A stretch of 64,000 bases of DNA from Morchella semilibera (taxonomy: Eukaryota; Ascomycota; Pezizomycetes; Pezizales; Morchellaceae): positions 576,201-640,200 of the forward strand of contig CM018608.1 in the NCBI GenBank assembly GCA_009192285.1, given 5' to 3'. The notes beneath the pieces were generated by a model. It was not told where the DNA came from. It saw only the letters and a program-made list of their open reading frames with translations, and made no database searches. The position numbers were made by a program, and so were the translations under genes. Of this stretch, positions 24,423 through 35,584 are shown one piece after another; the first letter of the stretch is position 1; each line of letters begins with the position of its first letter.

Positions 24423-26929
24423 TTACTCTTCGTCGTCTTCATCCTCACTGCTGTCACTACCCATGACAATCTCTGGTATCACCATGTCATCATCGCTTTC
24501 ACCCCTCCAGTGAAGTCTTTTTGTTCCTCCGTTGCCACTGTTGTGGCTTTATTCTTTTTTTGCGCCGTCTCAACCCGTTTCTCGCTAGATGATACGGTGT
24601 TTGAAATAAAAGAAGATGAAGCTATCGAGATTCTGGGCTGCGGTGCTGATGGTGACATTGCTGCCGGTACTGGGGCTCCAGCGGGTGCGGGTGACTGTGC
24701 TGAGGCGGCGGCCTGGGCCATGACCATGTCGTCCAATAGTGAAGGTTTTCTGGTTGAGATATTCTCCCGAACTGAGAAGTTCATAGCCTCCGTCTTCTGG
24801 CGCTTGTATGGGGACTGGTCTGACGTGGTCTCTATTTCCTCGGGGTATGGCTTTTTATTGGAGGTAAATAAGTCAGCCCTTTCCTCCTCTTCGCTGTCTC
24901 CCCCCTCTTCCTCCTCCTCCTCCTCCTCTCGTTGCTCCTCTGCAGCGCCCATCTCATCGCCACCCTCCTCGCCAGCCTTTCTTTTCCCAGTCCAAATAAC
25001 TGGTAGTCTCGGTCTCACAACCCCTTCAATAACCAGTCCCTTCTTACTCCCCGCGCCCACTAGATGTGGCAGTATAGTACCGCCCTTTCTTGCACCTAGT
25101 GGCGGGAAGAGAACACTAGCGAGCATAGCATCCGTATTTCCGGTCAACACGGCTGTCCGGTCCATCTTTGTTCTCAGCTCGGAACGCACATATGCCGTTG
25201 GCAACCTCGCAAGCGCCGTCGCAAGGAGTTTCTCAGCAGCTGTCACAAGTCCAGGATGGACGAACCTCTCGCCCGTAGGGACGACGGAGAGAAATGCATC
25301 TGCGTGGAAGTTCTGCCCTGCTGCTCCATTTGCGTTGCTGTTCTTCTGCTTTCCGGCGCCGCCCTTTAGAAGTGCGTTCTTTGTCGTTTGAGCCGCGGCG
25401 GGGGCTGGTGGTGGGAGAAGGACATCGCAGGCGCTGGAAAGGATGGCGTGGATGGCGTGAACACTGTTCTTAGACAGCCCGCTGCCAAAGTTTTCGAGGA
25501 GTGCATTTAGGAGCTGGTAAATTGCAACCTTGACTTCGGAATTCCAGCCCTGTTCAGCGAAGACGTAGGCAATTTGATCAATGAGCATGAGAGCAAATGG
25601 AATGAACAGTCCTCCGAGGCGGGCTAGGACTGTTAGTAGCAAGTCTAGCGCACCCCGCTGCAGCTCTGGTAGGCGCGCGAACACAAAGTCCCGCTCTACA
25701 CGCTCTACAGCCTGGTTTATCTGGGCGGACGAGGGAGAAATACTGAAGATACGGGTCATGAGGTCCATGAGTTGCCCGATCGGTATAGAGACCTGAACGG
25801 TGGACGGAAGAGTGAAGAATGACCCCAGCAGCCGCAGAAGGACATTAACTCGTTCTACACCCTCCACTATGCCTTTCCAATCTGAGAGGCCAAGGGATGA
25901 GGTGCCGTGGGCTTCGGCGGTGATCTCTTTTTTACCGTTGCTACTGCTATGGCCATAGTCACTGTCTTCAATGACGCAGCGCAAGAGGGTATTGAGCGTC
26001 AAGTGCGTATCCTCAATAATGGTCCTAAATCCTCTGGTCCACTCATCCGCTACGGCAGCGGCCTTATTATTTCCGCCAGACGAACTCGAACCATCAGGGT
26101 TGTTAATTCCACGTGAAGAGGAGCCCGATGCGCAGAGATGCAGCAATGCAAATATCTCCCTTGCCAGTCTCTCCTCAACTGTACAAGTAGAGTTGGGGGA
26201 TGAAAGTACAGTGAGTACAAGTGTATACGTTTTCTGTGCAAATGGCCTGAATGTAACAGGATGTGACTGGAGTATATCTCGAAGAGCTTCCAACACCACC
26301 ACAAGAAGCCCATTCTCAGATTCTGTGGCAGCGAGAAGGTGCCCAATCGTCGCCGGAAGGTTAGGAACCACGATCTCACGGACCAGGGTTGGTTTATTTT
26401 CTGTTAGGGCCGTAAATAATCGTGCAAGTGCCGCAATGATCAATGTGTGGGTTGCTGGTGGCTCTGGTCTCTACAATTCCATCAACAATCATTGCCTCTC
26501 TCTACTACCGCAGAAAACAGCAGGAAATCTACTAACAGCCAACAATGGCACCAAAAGGCGCACCCAAACACTTCCATGTCCCGCCAAACACTCCCAACTG
26601 CTCTCGACACTCGCCTTCACCAGCGCAGCACCGCACCACCTTGCCTGCGCCGCCTTATTCTGTAGCAGCGCCGAGACCCTCGTTTTGTATTTATGCAGAA
26701 GAACGCCTGCGTCCTCTGAGGACTTTCTCTTCTGCTGTGCGTTTGCGAGGGCATGGCATGATTCCAGCACGGACGACGAGTACAGCAATGATACTATTGT
26801 GGGTATGTGAGTGGGTAGTATGGTGACATCGGAGGTGCTGAGGAGAGAGGTGATGGTACGCAGTGCACCGACACTGTCTTCGCCCTTGCTGCTGCTGCTG
26901 CTGCTCCGCTTGCTGGACGTTGCGAGCAT
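24423..26929 (-). CDS. RIX1: pre-rRNA-processing protein RIX1 (with apparent C-terminal frameshift)
   Basis: Two exons are read on the minus strand: 26929-26537 (131 codons) and 26470-24479, joined by a 66-bp intron with donor GTTAGT and acceptor GTAG. The junction gives VPLLA/RPEPPATHTLIIAALARLF, matching the fungal RIX1 pattern. The N-terminal motif includes LHKYKTRVSALLQNKAAQARWCGAALVKA, and later come helical repeat segments (LVREIVVPNLPATI, LERFVHPGLV-like). Near residue 665 there is an acidic run of Glu followed by basic NLS-like residues (YKRQKTE). Rix1 is the scaffold of the Rix1 complex (with Ipi1 and Ipi3; PELP1 in animals), needed for ITS2 processing and late 60S maturation in the nucleoplasm. 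The literal frame ends with TGA at 24479-24481 (794 aa). A neighbouring frame carries a typical acidic tail, IPEIVMGSDSSEDEDDEE, to TAA at 24423, so one base appears to be missing near 24502-24508. Confidence 0.9.
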
Positions 26930-27735
26930 CTTGCACAGGTCTAATTGAATTATTTAATTTGGGTCTTTTAGGACGTTGGATTTTGGGAGTTTTTTTTTTT
27001 CTTTCTGGTTGTTGGAGGTTTTTCTCTATTTTGAGCCTCATGACGGATTGGGTAAGTGACAGTTACTAATGATGAGTATCCCTAACCCTGATGTGGGGTG
27101 AAATTCAGGCATCTTGCTCTCGCTTTTCCAGACTAGGCATTGAAGCCGGTAGCCAGTAAGGACTCTATTTTTCTGCTACAGATTGAATTTCTATGAGGGG
27201 CTTCATCATTCGATCCGGCAGCGCGAGTACAAAGCCCAAAACCGTAGATAAAAGGTACCTACAAGTACCGTACTAAAGTCTTTGGGTGCTGTTGGTACGG
27301 GATAGACACACACTACATGTACTTACTTTAAATGCCAATGTCGGCGTGCTAGCAACGGTTGCTAGTGACCACTCGTTGACTGCCGAATGGCAGCAACCAA
27401 TATTGGAAATCTCTACTGTTCACCTTTTTTCCTTCGCCTTGTAAAAGGGTTCAAGGAACAGATATCACTAACAGCTGATATATATACTTACGAAATAGAG
27501 GAAGAATCCAAAAATAAAAAACTACAATTGGACGCCTTTCCATTGAGAAAAAAAAAAAAGAGAAAAAAAAGGAAGAGAAAAGAGAAATGGAGAAAAGAAA
27601 TTCAAGACAACTTTCAGGATCCCCCCTTTACCTTGAAGAGAGAAAAGAGAAAGGAAACATTTCCGTCAATTCCTTCTAATTGGCTCCCTCTCATTGGGTA
27701 GTTAAAGAGATGGAGCTAAGAATTGCCATGGCATC
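26930..27735. other. RIX1 promoter region and CHZ1 3' flank
   Basis: About 800 bases lie between two minus-strand genes. A purine-rich A/G block at 27549-27660 lies just beyond the stop codon of CHZ1 and is a pyrimidine tract on the transcribed sense. No coding frame is supported. A TACATGTA palindrome is near 27314. Confidence 0.5.
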
Positions 27736-28269
27736 CTATTGCATCTCGACATCTTTGTCCTCGGCATCCTCCGGTGCGACAAAGTCCTCGTCATCCTCGC
27801 TGTCTTCGTCGGCAGCGGGTTGCTCCTTGGCAGCAGCAGCAAAGTCAATCTTCTTTCCACGGGTACGACGGCCGCCCTGGATGATGTTGCTACTATCGAT
27901 CTCGGCGAGCTCGTCTTCTTCTTCGCCTATATGGTCAAGGTTAACATATAAATCTCTTGAGATAACTCTAGCTAAAGATTATGGTTGGTGATCCGTACCA
28001 TCCTAGAAGAAGAGATATATAAGTTAGCATTGAAAATGGAAAGTTAATTGCTCCAAGGTGCCTGGGGAAACGGATGAGGAGGAGAAGACGTAGGGAGGCA
28101 AGGCGAAGCTAGAGTAGAATGGAGAACAAACCTCGTCCATTTCCTCATCCTCAGAGGTCTCACCTTCGGTCTCCTCGGTGGGCTGTAGCTGGATGGCCTT
28201 TCCCTTTCCCTTGTCGATAGTTTCGTTGCCCTGGGCTGCAGAAGACTGGTCGGTGATGTTGCTAGACAT
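27736..28269 (-). CDS. CHZ1: histone H2A.Z-H2B chaperone CHZ1
   Basis: Three exons are proposed on the minus strand: 28269-28132, 28002-27999 and 27926-27736, giving 110 aa. The first exon holds an N-terminal Ser/Lys/acidic stretch (KGKGKAIQLQPTEE, then SEDEEMDE). The last holds the diagnostic CHZ motif, EIDSSNIIQGGRRTRGKKIDF, followed by an acidic tail ending DKDVEMQ. The length is normal for fungal CHZ1. Yeast Chz1 carries H2A.Z-H2B dimers for SWR1-dependent deposition in the nucleus. Joining exon 1 directly to the CHZ-motif exon puts them out of frame by one base. The only solution I found is a 4-base exon (GATG) between a 129-bp intron (donor GTTTGT, acceptor TCTAG) and a 72-bp intron (donor GTACGG, acceptor ATAG, TTAAC branch). 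It yields E-D-G-E-E-E-D across the junctions. The identity is firm; the micro-exon is inference. Confidence 0.88.
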
Positions 28270-29677
28270 TTCGGTGATTAAGCTGGGTGAGGTAGGGATG
28301 TTTTGGTAAGTAAAAATTGGATTGGGAGGTCCGAAGAAGGGATTTGAGGTTGAGTTTTTATTTCTCTAGAACCCGGCGGCGATGAAAATGAGAGGGAAGG
28401 AATGGAGGAGGAGTGGTGGGCGACAGAGAGGAACGAAAGCCTGGATCGTCAGCCAATCAGATGGGGCTACATTGCCAAGGCTATACATTCGTTCCTCCTC
28501 TCAACAAGAGGCCCCCTTACTGACAGGCTCCAGAGCCCATGGCCAGCCAGCCAGCCGCGGCTTTTCGTAAATTCTGTTTGCATTTTTGGTACTTCGCAGT
28601 CAGCACCTGGAACACTTGTACGGGGTTGCGTCCTCAGATCATGCATATGTCGCAATAGAGCTCGAGTATCAAGTAAGCTCCCGTGAGGGTCCGTGTAAAG
28701 ACACAATGTTTTTGCTGAGAATTACAAGTACATGTAGTAGAAGTAATTGAAGTTCTGTATAACGTGCATGTATGTATGTACATATTTACTCTACGGTATA
28801 CAATTGTGTACGAATGTTCTAAATTGTATGGACTATTAATTACTACGTACTCTACGATTCTATAATACTACTGGTACATCTTAAAGTTATGGATGGACAC
28901 ACCTTCACTTACAGATGTCCGGATTCTATCGCATGCAGCAAAGCACCCCTCTCGGTTTTAGAGCACACATCCGGACAGAATTGTGTAAGGCTGTCACGTA
29001 GCAGAGGTGTGTACGACCAGATCCGATGAGAGAGCGTTAGATACATGATGCCCCCGGGTACCTTTTCCAACCACATATGATTCCACGGGTGCTAATGTTT
29101 GGATGAGGGATGCAGGAAAGGGAAATCTTGTACATAATGAGATATTGTAATATAGGCACTCCAATGACCAGGCATTTTAGGAGTACACGTGCTAGTAGTA
29201 CTCTACCTACATATGTCGATCTGTGGTTGTGGGGGGGGGGGGGGGGGGAGGGGCAACATTGGCTTACACAGCCGACAGGCGATATCAGATGAATTGTTCG
29301 TCATCACCGTTGATAACCGTTATCTTGAGCTGGTCCTGAAACTACAGTTGATGGGTATAATCCAGGGTCTAAGATCTCCTCAATCCAGTACCACGGCACT
29401 ACTTGAAACGGTCATGGCGGCTCAAAGAAATAAAAGGAAAGAAAAATACTCAGTTCGATGGAAGCCATTCGAAAATTAGAAAAGTCAAAGTGAGGTACTG
29501 TGTTCATGACGACACAGGAAACTAACTTATAACGGTCAAGGGTGGGGCATGGCGGTCACTTAGAAGGAGTGAGCCGTACACATCCCCGCCATGCTTTGAA
29601 GTTGATTTGTTTCTTTCCCACGCCGCCTGCTCCCTCCATCTACTCACCCCCCCTTAACCTCTCACTCAAAGTGCAAC
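28270..29677. other. divergent promoter region between CHZ1 and cyclophilin
   Basis: CHZ1 and the cyclophilin gene are transcribed away from each other from this 1.4-kb stretch. It contains an 18-base G tract at 29231-29248, TACATGTA near 28730, and a pyrimidine-rich leader at 29600-29677 just ahead of the cyclophilin start. No coding frame is supported. Confidence 0.5.
29231..29248 (+). repeat. poly-G tract (18)
   Basis: This is the longest G run in the window. It sits about 430 bp upstream of the cyclophilin start, and quadruplex formation is possible. Confidence 0.95.
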
Positions 29678-30609
29678 ATGGCTGCTTGTTCGCCCCTCCG
29701 TTCCTATTTTACCCCTCTTCTTCGCCCCGCTTCCTCCCTCTCATTTTCCATCCTCCGAACACAACCATCATCAACAAAGTTCCTCATCAACTCTTCCATC
29801 CACAAATCTACCAGATTCTTTTCATCTACAAATAAAGCAATGGTTGTCCAGACTTATTTCGACATTTCGTACAGTGCTCCTTCCGGTCAGAGTATGTATT
29901 TCACCATCGACTTGTTTTATCTCATCATCTCACGCATCAATGTCACCTATCCCATTCATTGCATCCCGCCTCTCTCTCTCATGTGTCACCTGCGTCAAAA
30001 AGGTTCATCAAGTGATTGACTTTCATAACAGCTGAGAACTGGGGCCGCATCAACTTCAATCTCTACGATGATGTTGTCCCAAGGACCGCCGAGAACTTCC
30101 GTGCTCTCTGCACTGGTGAGAAGGGATACGGTTACGCTGGATCCAAGTTCCACCGTGTGATCAGCAACTTCATGGCTCAGGGTGGTGACTTCACCCGCGG
30201 TAACGTAAGTGATTTGCAGCTCTTGCGATGCTCTTTTGTACTTATGGAATTCTGATGTTTTTCAACAGGGTACCGGCGGAAAGTCTATCTACGGTGAGAA
30301 GTTCGCCGATGAGAACTTCATCAAGAAGCACGACAAGCCCTTTCTCCTCTCCATGGCCAACGCCGGACCCAACACCAACGGTATATTCCACTCATAAAAC
30401 TATATAATTCAAATTCCTAACAGGAAATAGGCTCCCAGTTTTTCATTACCTTCGTCAAGACCCCCCACCTCGATGGAAAGCACACCGTCTTCGGAGAGGT
30501 TGCTGACGACGCCTCCAAGAAGATTGTCGAGCAAATGGAGTCCAAGTCTCTTGACAACAGTGGCCGTACCAGCGGTACCATCACCATCGCCGCCTCTGGC
30601 CAGTACTAA
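29678..30609 (+). CDS. cyclophilin A-type peptidyl-prolyl isomerase, probable dual mitochondrial/cytosolic
   Basis: There are four exons: 29678-29891, 30032-30204, 30269-30380 and 30431-30609 (225 aa). All introns have good GT-AG ends (GTATGT, GTAAGT, GTATAT donors). The catalytic domain is complete: the [16 protein letters not shown] segment (active-site Arg and the FMxQGGDF motif), [20 protein letters not shown] and the [12 protein letters not shown] loop. It catalyses prolyl cis-trans isomerisation and is the expected cyclosporin A receptor. The first ATG (29678) adds a 54-residue leader rich in Arg, Ser and hydrophobics with no acidic residue ([19 protein letters not shown]...), a typical mitochondrial presequence. 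A second ATG at 29840, in frame and in good context, opens a 171-aa cytosolic form. A single gene giving both forms is established for the Neurospora crassa cyclophilin. The first intron is the longest at 140 bp. Confidence 0.93.
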
Positions 30610-31816
30610 ACCTTTCCACAAGATACTCGGGGCAATTAGGTAGAACCAGAAGAATAGAAAGGCTTGCAACCTAAGTTTTCGTTGCTTTGTTCCCATTTCT
30701 TCTGTGCACTCGACCGATACATCAAATAAAAATTACTCTACCGAATAAATTAATCTGTCAGAAAATTCTCGTGATGAGGATATTTAGTTTTAGTGTAGAA
30801 TAAAAAATCTGCCTACGGTGTCGTAATAGGACAGTGGAATCTTGGTTCAGATCGTTTTTAGTTTCAGACCTTCAGTAGGCAGAGCCCGGACCCAAAGACC
30901 TTTGACCGCTCGAGATATGCGGTGGGTCTTGGCACTAATTCTTGCCCAGTCTTTTGCTTTATAGATACATTTAAGCTACAAACGTATTCGGCTCCTATGA
31001 ATTTATGTGATTGTAGCCATTCAAAGGGTTGGGTTGCTCGCCCCCCCCCCCCCCACCATGCATCACTATCACTACGAACAGCCCAGCTTAAAAAGAGGGG
31101 GGGGGACACCCTACATATATACGGGACATCGGACTCTTATTTCTTTGGAAGGACCTTACAAATGTCGTAGAGCCCCTAGCCCACCGTCCTTTAGCCCGCC
31201 GTCCGGCCCGCAAAACCACCAGTTATGGATGGGGGCACTGAGATTGGGGATATGTCTTAAGGTCTGCTGCCATGCCTTCCCAGACCAGGTCCCGCAGGAG
31301 TAGGTGTTGTCTGTAGCAGCTGCTGAACGCTAAGGTTGTAGGTGTATACTCTATGGAGCCGTGCTGTAACCATTGTATCATTCCGGATCGATGGTCTATT
31401 ATATCCTGCGGACATATGTCGTAGTTGTATTTAAGCCCTCCTGTATTGCCCTGTGGGATGCGTCGGAGTGTTTCAGCTGCTGCTGGGTGGGCGAATTAGA
31501 GGGCTCGAGTGATTGTCTGTGATGTGTGGGTTTTGGTTGATGCTACCCTAGTTAGAGATCGATCGAGACCGCGGGGTGCAGGTAATGTATCATTACTATT
31601 TACACGGGCTGCATTTCGGACGGTATGTATGTAGTACGATCGGGTAGTACATAGACATGTAACACCGGGTGAGTACATGTATTCTATCAAAGACACGCAA
31701 GTATGTATGTACACTCATTCAAGAGAGGCTCTGGATTCTGTCACCTTCGCCTGCCCGGGCTGCTCATACAAAATTAATTTCAAGGTAATCTAACTACTTC
31801 CTCCATCCCTCCCTGT

Positions 31817-31832
31817 GGGGGGGGGGGGGGGG
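31817..31832 (+). repeat. poly-G tract (16)
   Basis: Sixteen G residues occur in a row in intergenic DNA, with a C14 tract 760 bp to the left at 31041-31054. Confidence 0.95.
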
Positions 31833-32200
31833 CAGGGGATGATAATGTGTTTGAGTGAGCGCCCTATCTAAGCATATATATATCATAGAGCACATGTAGT
31901 GATCGCGATCATAGCAGTAGAGAGGGGGGGGGGTTGTGGTATTCTCCATACATGTAGTACTTATCCCAAGGTACATGTAGGTATGTGCATAGAGTAAATA
32001 GAATTTCAAGGGGTGAGAGGGCCAGCTGACCTATGCGAGCATCATATCGATATCAGGATAATGTGAATGAATGTTTGATCCCTGTTATGTAGAGCGCACT
32101 GGAATTCTACAATACCGTATAATAGTTGAAGTATACTGGTACTGTATCTAATAGTAAATATAAGATATGATATGTCTTGTATTTTATGTCTGTCTGTGCC

Positions 32201-32307
32201 TCCTCCTCTTCCTCCTTCTCCTCCTCCTCCTCCTCCTCCTCCTCTCCACCCCCTCCCCCTTTCCTCTCACTTAGTAAGCACACACCACACACACACACAC
32301 ACACACC
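32201..32307 (+). repeat. compound (TCC)n and (CA)n microsatellite
   Basis: A TCC/TTC-rich run at 32201-32246 is followed, after a pyrimidine-rich gap, by about ten CA units ending at 32307. Both lie upstream of the RBM5-like gene and may fall in its promoter or 5' leader. Confidence 0.9.
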
Positions 32308-32777
32308 AGAAAAAAAAAGTGATCGGCCTCCCTTGCATTGGTTGCATGCTGAGTTCTGCGCACCTCATCTCAAGAAAAAGGTTGTTACATGAAGTACCTA
32401 CTCTAGTCAGTTACATCTCATCCAGGGAAAAGAAAGAAAGGGACGACAAAAACAACACCCTGAATCCTTTAATGCTCTCCCACTTCCACAAACTTTGACA
32501 GGAATCACACACAAACCACTGCAACCTTCATTTCATCCATCCTACACACACCAAACACACGACCATAACCACCAACCTGCAACAGATCACCACCATCATC
32601 ACCATTATTATAATCACAATCATCACCATCTGCTCATATTCACTACCCCACCACTAACAAACACCCAACACCTCCAGGAAAAAATACAGTAGCAGCAGCA
32701 ACAGTAGCAGTAACTACCAGAAACAACCACTACTCAGTAGTAATAGGAGAAACAGCTGCAGCAACAGCAAAAGCACG

Positions 32778-35584
32778 ATGGTCTACTACCAGCGTCCCCA
32801 GTCTCCCCACAGAGACGAGGACCCCTACTATAATAACCACAATAATAACAACAGCAACAATACTTACCGAGGTGCCCCTGTAGACGTCCGTGACAACAAC
32901 AACCACAGGGACCGCGAGCGGGACAGAGACCGAGACCGAGACAGGGACCGAGACAGGGAAAGGGACAGGGACTACCACCGCTCCCGCCGTTCCTCGTACT
33001 CGCCCGCTAGGGGCCGCTCGCCGCCCCGCGACGCACCAAAGGGCCCCCGCGCCTACCATGGCCCGTCCTCCTCGTCCTACCGCTCACGGTCAGATTCTCA
33101 TGACCGGATGAGCGGCAGCGGTGGAGGTGGGGGCGGGGGGTACTACGACCGCGATGCGCCCAGGGACCGCAGCCGCAGCAGGGACGACAGGGAGTGGTTT
33201 GGGGGACCGGCGAGTCGGGATGTGATCATTGAAGGCTTGGGAGCGGATGTGGATGAGGATTACGTTGTTAACCCTCCCCCTTGGAACGACTACTATTCAC
33301 CACCACCACCACTACTACTATTACTATAAAGCAAAAATATATAAAGAACATAAATGACTTGTCATTTTATGTTCTTTTATATTGATGCCTCTTATTTTTT
33401 TTTCATGCCCACCTCGCACGCACACTTTGAAGTTTTTTTAGTGGACTTTTGCTGAAAGTTTGACCTGGGGGGTCTGTTACGGCGCCTGTAGATTATGAAA
33501 GGTCTTCAAGATGGATTGCAAGTTGAGAACGTGGAGAAAGTCACGATTATTCGGGACCGGAAAACCGGTAAGCTTCTTCCTTCTTTTTCATTCTGGGATT
33601 AGTGGTCGGTCAAAAGTCTTTCCTGATTCTAAGTGCTTGGTACTCGGCCTTGTTCGTGAGATATAGGAAACTCAAGGCAGTTCGCCTTTGTCCATTTCTA
33701 CTCGGTACAGGACGCGCGCGCATTCCTACAGCAATACTACCCAAACAAGCTGAACCTCGGACCCGGCGCGGATCGGTGCAAGGTTGCATTCTCAAAGGAG
33801 AGGGAGAATGAGGATAGGAGAGGCAGAAGGAGAGATGATGGCGAGGATGAGTGGAAATGTAGAGTTGTGAGTATACATATGCACATATATCTCATTATTA
33901 TCATTGCCCTCCCTTGATGTTCTGTTTTTCTAACTACTTTGTCAACAAAAAAAACAGTGCCTGCTGCTCAACTTTCCGAGACGCCAGGAATGCTTCCGTT
34001 GCCAGACCCCACGCTCAGGTTCGTAGTTTCGGTTTAAACAATCATTACCATCTACAGCTATCTAAAATGGAAACAGAAGTCACCTTGACTGGCACTCTAA
34101 CCCATCCGACCCCAACACACTTCACAAACGACGGAGAGCGCGACATGGCCACTTCTCCGCCTTCCCAGTTCCTCTTATTCCGTGGTCTCGAGCCCTCCGT
34201 CACTGAGGAGCTCCTCGCAAAGGGCGCCCTCAAGCTCACTGTCCCGCCCGGCGCCGCCCCCGAGACCTCGCGGGCCGGCCCTATCGGCGCCAAAGAATCC
34301 TCGATAAAACGGGTGCTCCTAGTCCGTGACCGTAAGACGGACGAGAGCTGGAGATATGGCTTTGTCGAGTTCGCGACAGCGCTAGACGCTCAGGCTGCCC
34401 TGGCGGCGTACAACAAGATGGAGAAATTCACCATCAGCAGCCGCCCCGTCACGGCGTCTTATATCCACCCAGGGGTGTTTGTGCCCGTGTATAATGCTTC
34501 GAGAGGGGCCGAGAGGTTCACGTTCCTGCCCATGACGGCGAATGTGGGCGGTGGCCTGAGACTGGCCTATTGGGACGACGACGGATATGTGTCGGAGTAC
34601 ATTGTTTCGAAGCCCGAGCCCGAGCCCGCCCCCGCTGACGAGTCTACTGCAAAGACGGCAAAGGGAGCAAAGGACGCAACAGACGAAAAGGCCAAAACTA
34701 AAAAACGCAAAGCTGACAAAGACGCTGGCTCCTCCACGGCAGCACCCGGAATCTCCGCCTCCTCGACATCTAAAAAGGCCACCCCTGCCCACCTCCAGTT
34801 TTGGCAGAACCGCCACTCAGAGCTTCACGGCATCAAGCCCACTGCCGATACCACCGCAAATGCTGCCGCCGCAAAGGCAGACTCGACAACCGGCTCTACT
34901 TCCGGGGACGACGACAAGACGTCCTCTACTGGTGGTGGGTCATTACCAAAGAAGCGGCGCATTGAACAGCAGCAGCAGCAGCAGCAGCCAGAAGACCCAC
35001 CGAGAGAGAGCTTCGCGGATATGAATAAGCTTGCATGTCTCCTCTGCTCGCGCATGTTCAAGACGCCCGAGAAGATCCATGAGCATGAGCGTGTCAGCTC
35101 CTTACACGCCTCGAACCTGCGTGACCCAGTGCTGCGCGAGGCAGCGCTCAAGAAGTTGGCAAAGGCCGGTATCACACCGTCCACCACCGCTGCCACACCG
35201 GAGTACAGAGACCGCGCCAAGGAACGCAGGCAGGTGTTTGGCAAGAGCACCAACAGTAGCGCCAAGGCGGCGAAGGAGAAGGAGTCACCGCCGCCGGTAG
35301 CAGAGACGGACGCTGCCGTCACAGTCGCGCAGAGTAAGGGCGCTGCACTACTGGGGAAGATGGGGTGGACGAGCGGGCAAGGGTTGGGGGCGAGCGGCGA
35401 GGGGAGAACGGAGCATGTCGTGGCGGAGATGTATACCCAAGGTGTGGGGTTGGGGATGAAGGGGGCGCGGGTGGGGGACGTGGAAGAGGTTGCTAGGGGC
35501 GGCGGGGTGGGGGGAGGGAGTTATAGTGAGTTTGTGAAGAAGACGAAGGAGAAGGCGGCGGAGAGGTATAAGGGGATGGATTAA
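32778..35584 (+). CDS. RBM5/RBM10-like RNA-binding protein (RRM, RanBP2 zinc finger, RRM, C2H2, G-patch)
   Basis: There are five exons: 32778-33263, 33492-33567, 33667-33866, 33958-34018 and 34077-35584 (776 aa). The N-terminus is low-complexity with Asn runs and an Arg-Asp repeat (residues about 40-65), then RS-type sequence. RRM1 spans exons 1-3: SRDVIIEGLGADVDEDY, VTIIRDRKTG, then SRQFAFVHFYS as RNP1-like. A RanBP2-type zinc finger (W-K-C-x2-C-x10-C-x2-C) crosses the exon 3/4 boundary. RRM2 follows in exon 5 (FLLFRGLEPSVTEELL; WRYGFVEFATALDAQ). A C2H2 finger (C-LLC-x12-H-x5/6-H) is near residue 612, and a G-patch (GAALLGKMGWTSGQGLGASGEG) near residue 695. This order is that of the RBM5/6/10 splicing regulators. 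The first donor is weak: GTTGTT at 33264, or GTTAAC at 33267, which would add one Val. The last intron uses acceptor ACAG at 34076, because the nearer AG at 34057 leads to a stop. Confidence 0.9.

Larger units (their letters stand above)
30610..32777. other. intergenic region with simple repeats
   Basis: The cyclophilin 3' UTR probably covers the first 150 bases. Beyond it lie a C14 tract (31041-31054), a G16 tract (31817-31832), a TCC-rich run (32201-32246), a CA repeat (32281-32307) and an A/C-rich leader with CAT/CAC repeats (32500-32700) before the next gene. No coding frame is supported. Confidence 0.6.

Noticed and set aside
24339-26810. Long + strand open frames (350 and 279 codons) opposite RIX1
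   Set aside because: They are antisense shadows of the RIX1 exons, which have clear family motifs; the + strand frames are Ser-rich by codon mirror and carry no domain.
32730-33059. Val-rich minus-strand frame opposite the Arg-Asp repeat
   Set aside because: Mirror of the low-complexity RS/RD region of the splicing-factor gene.
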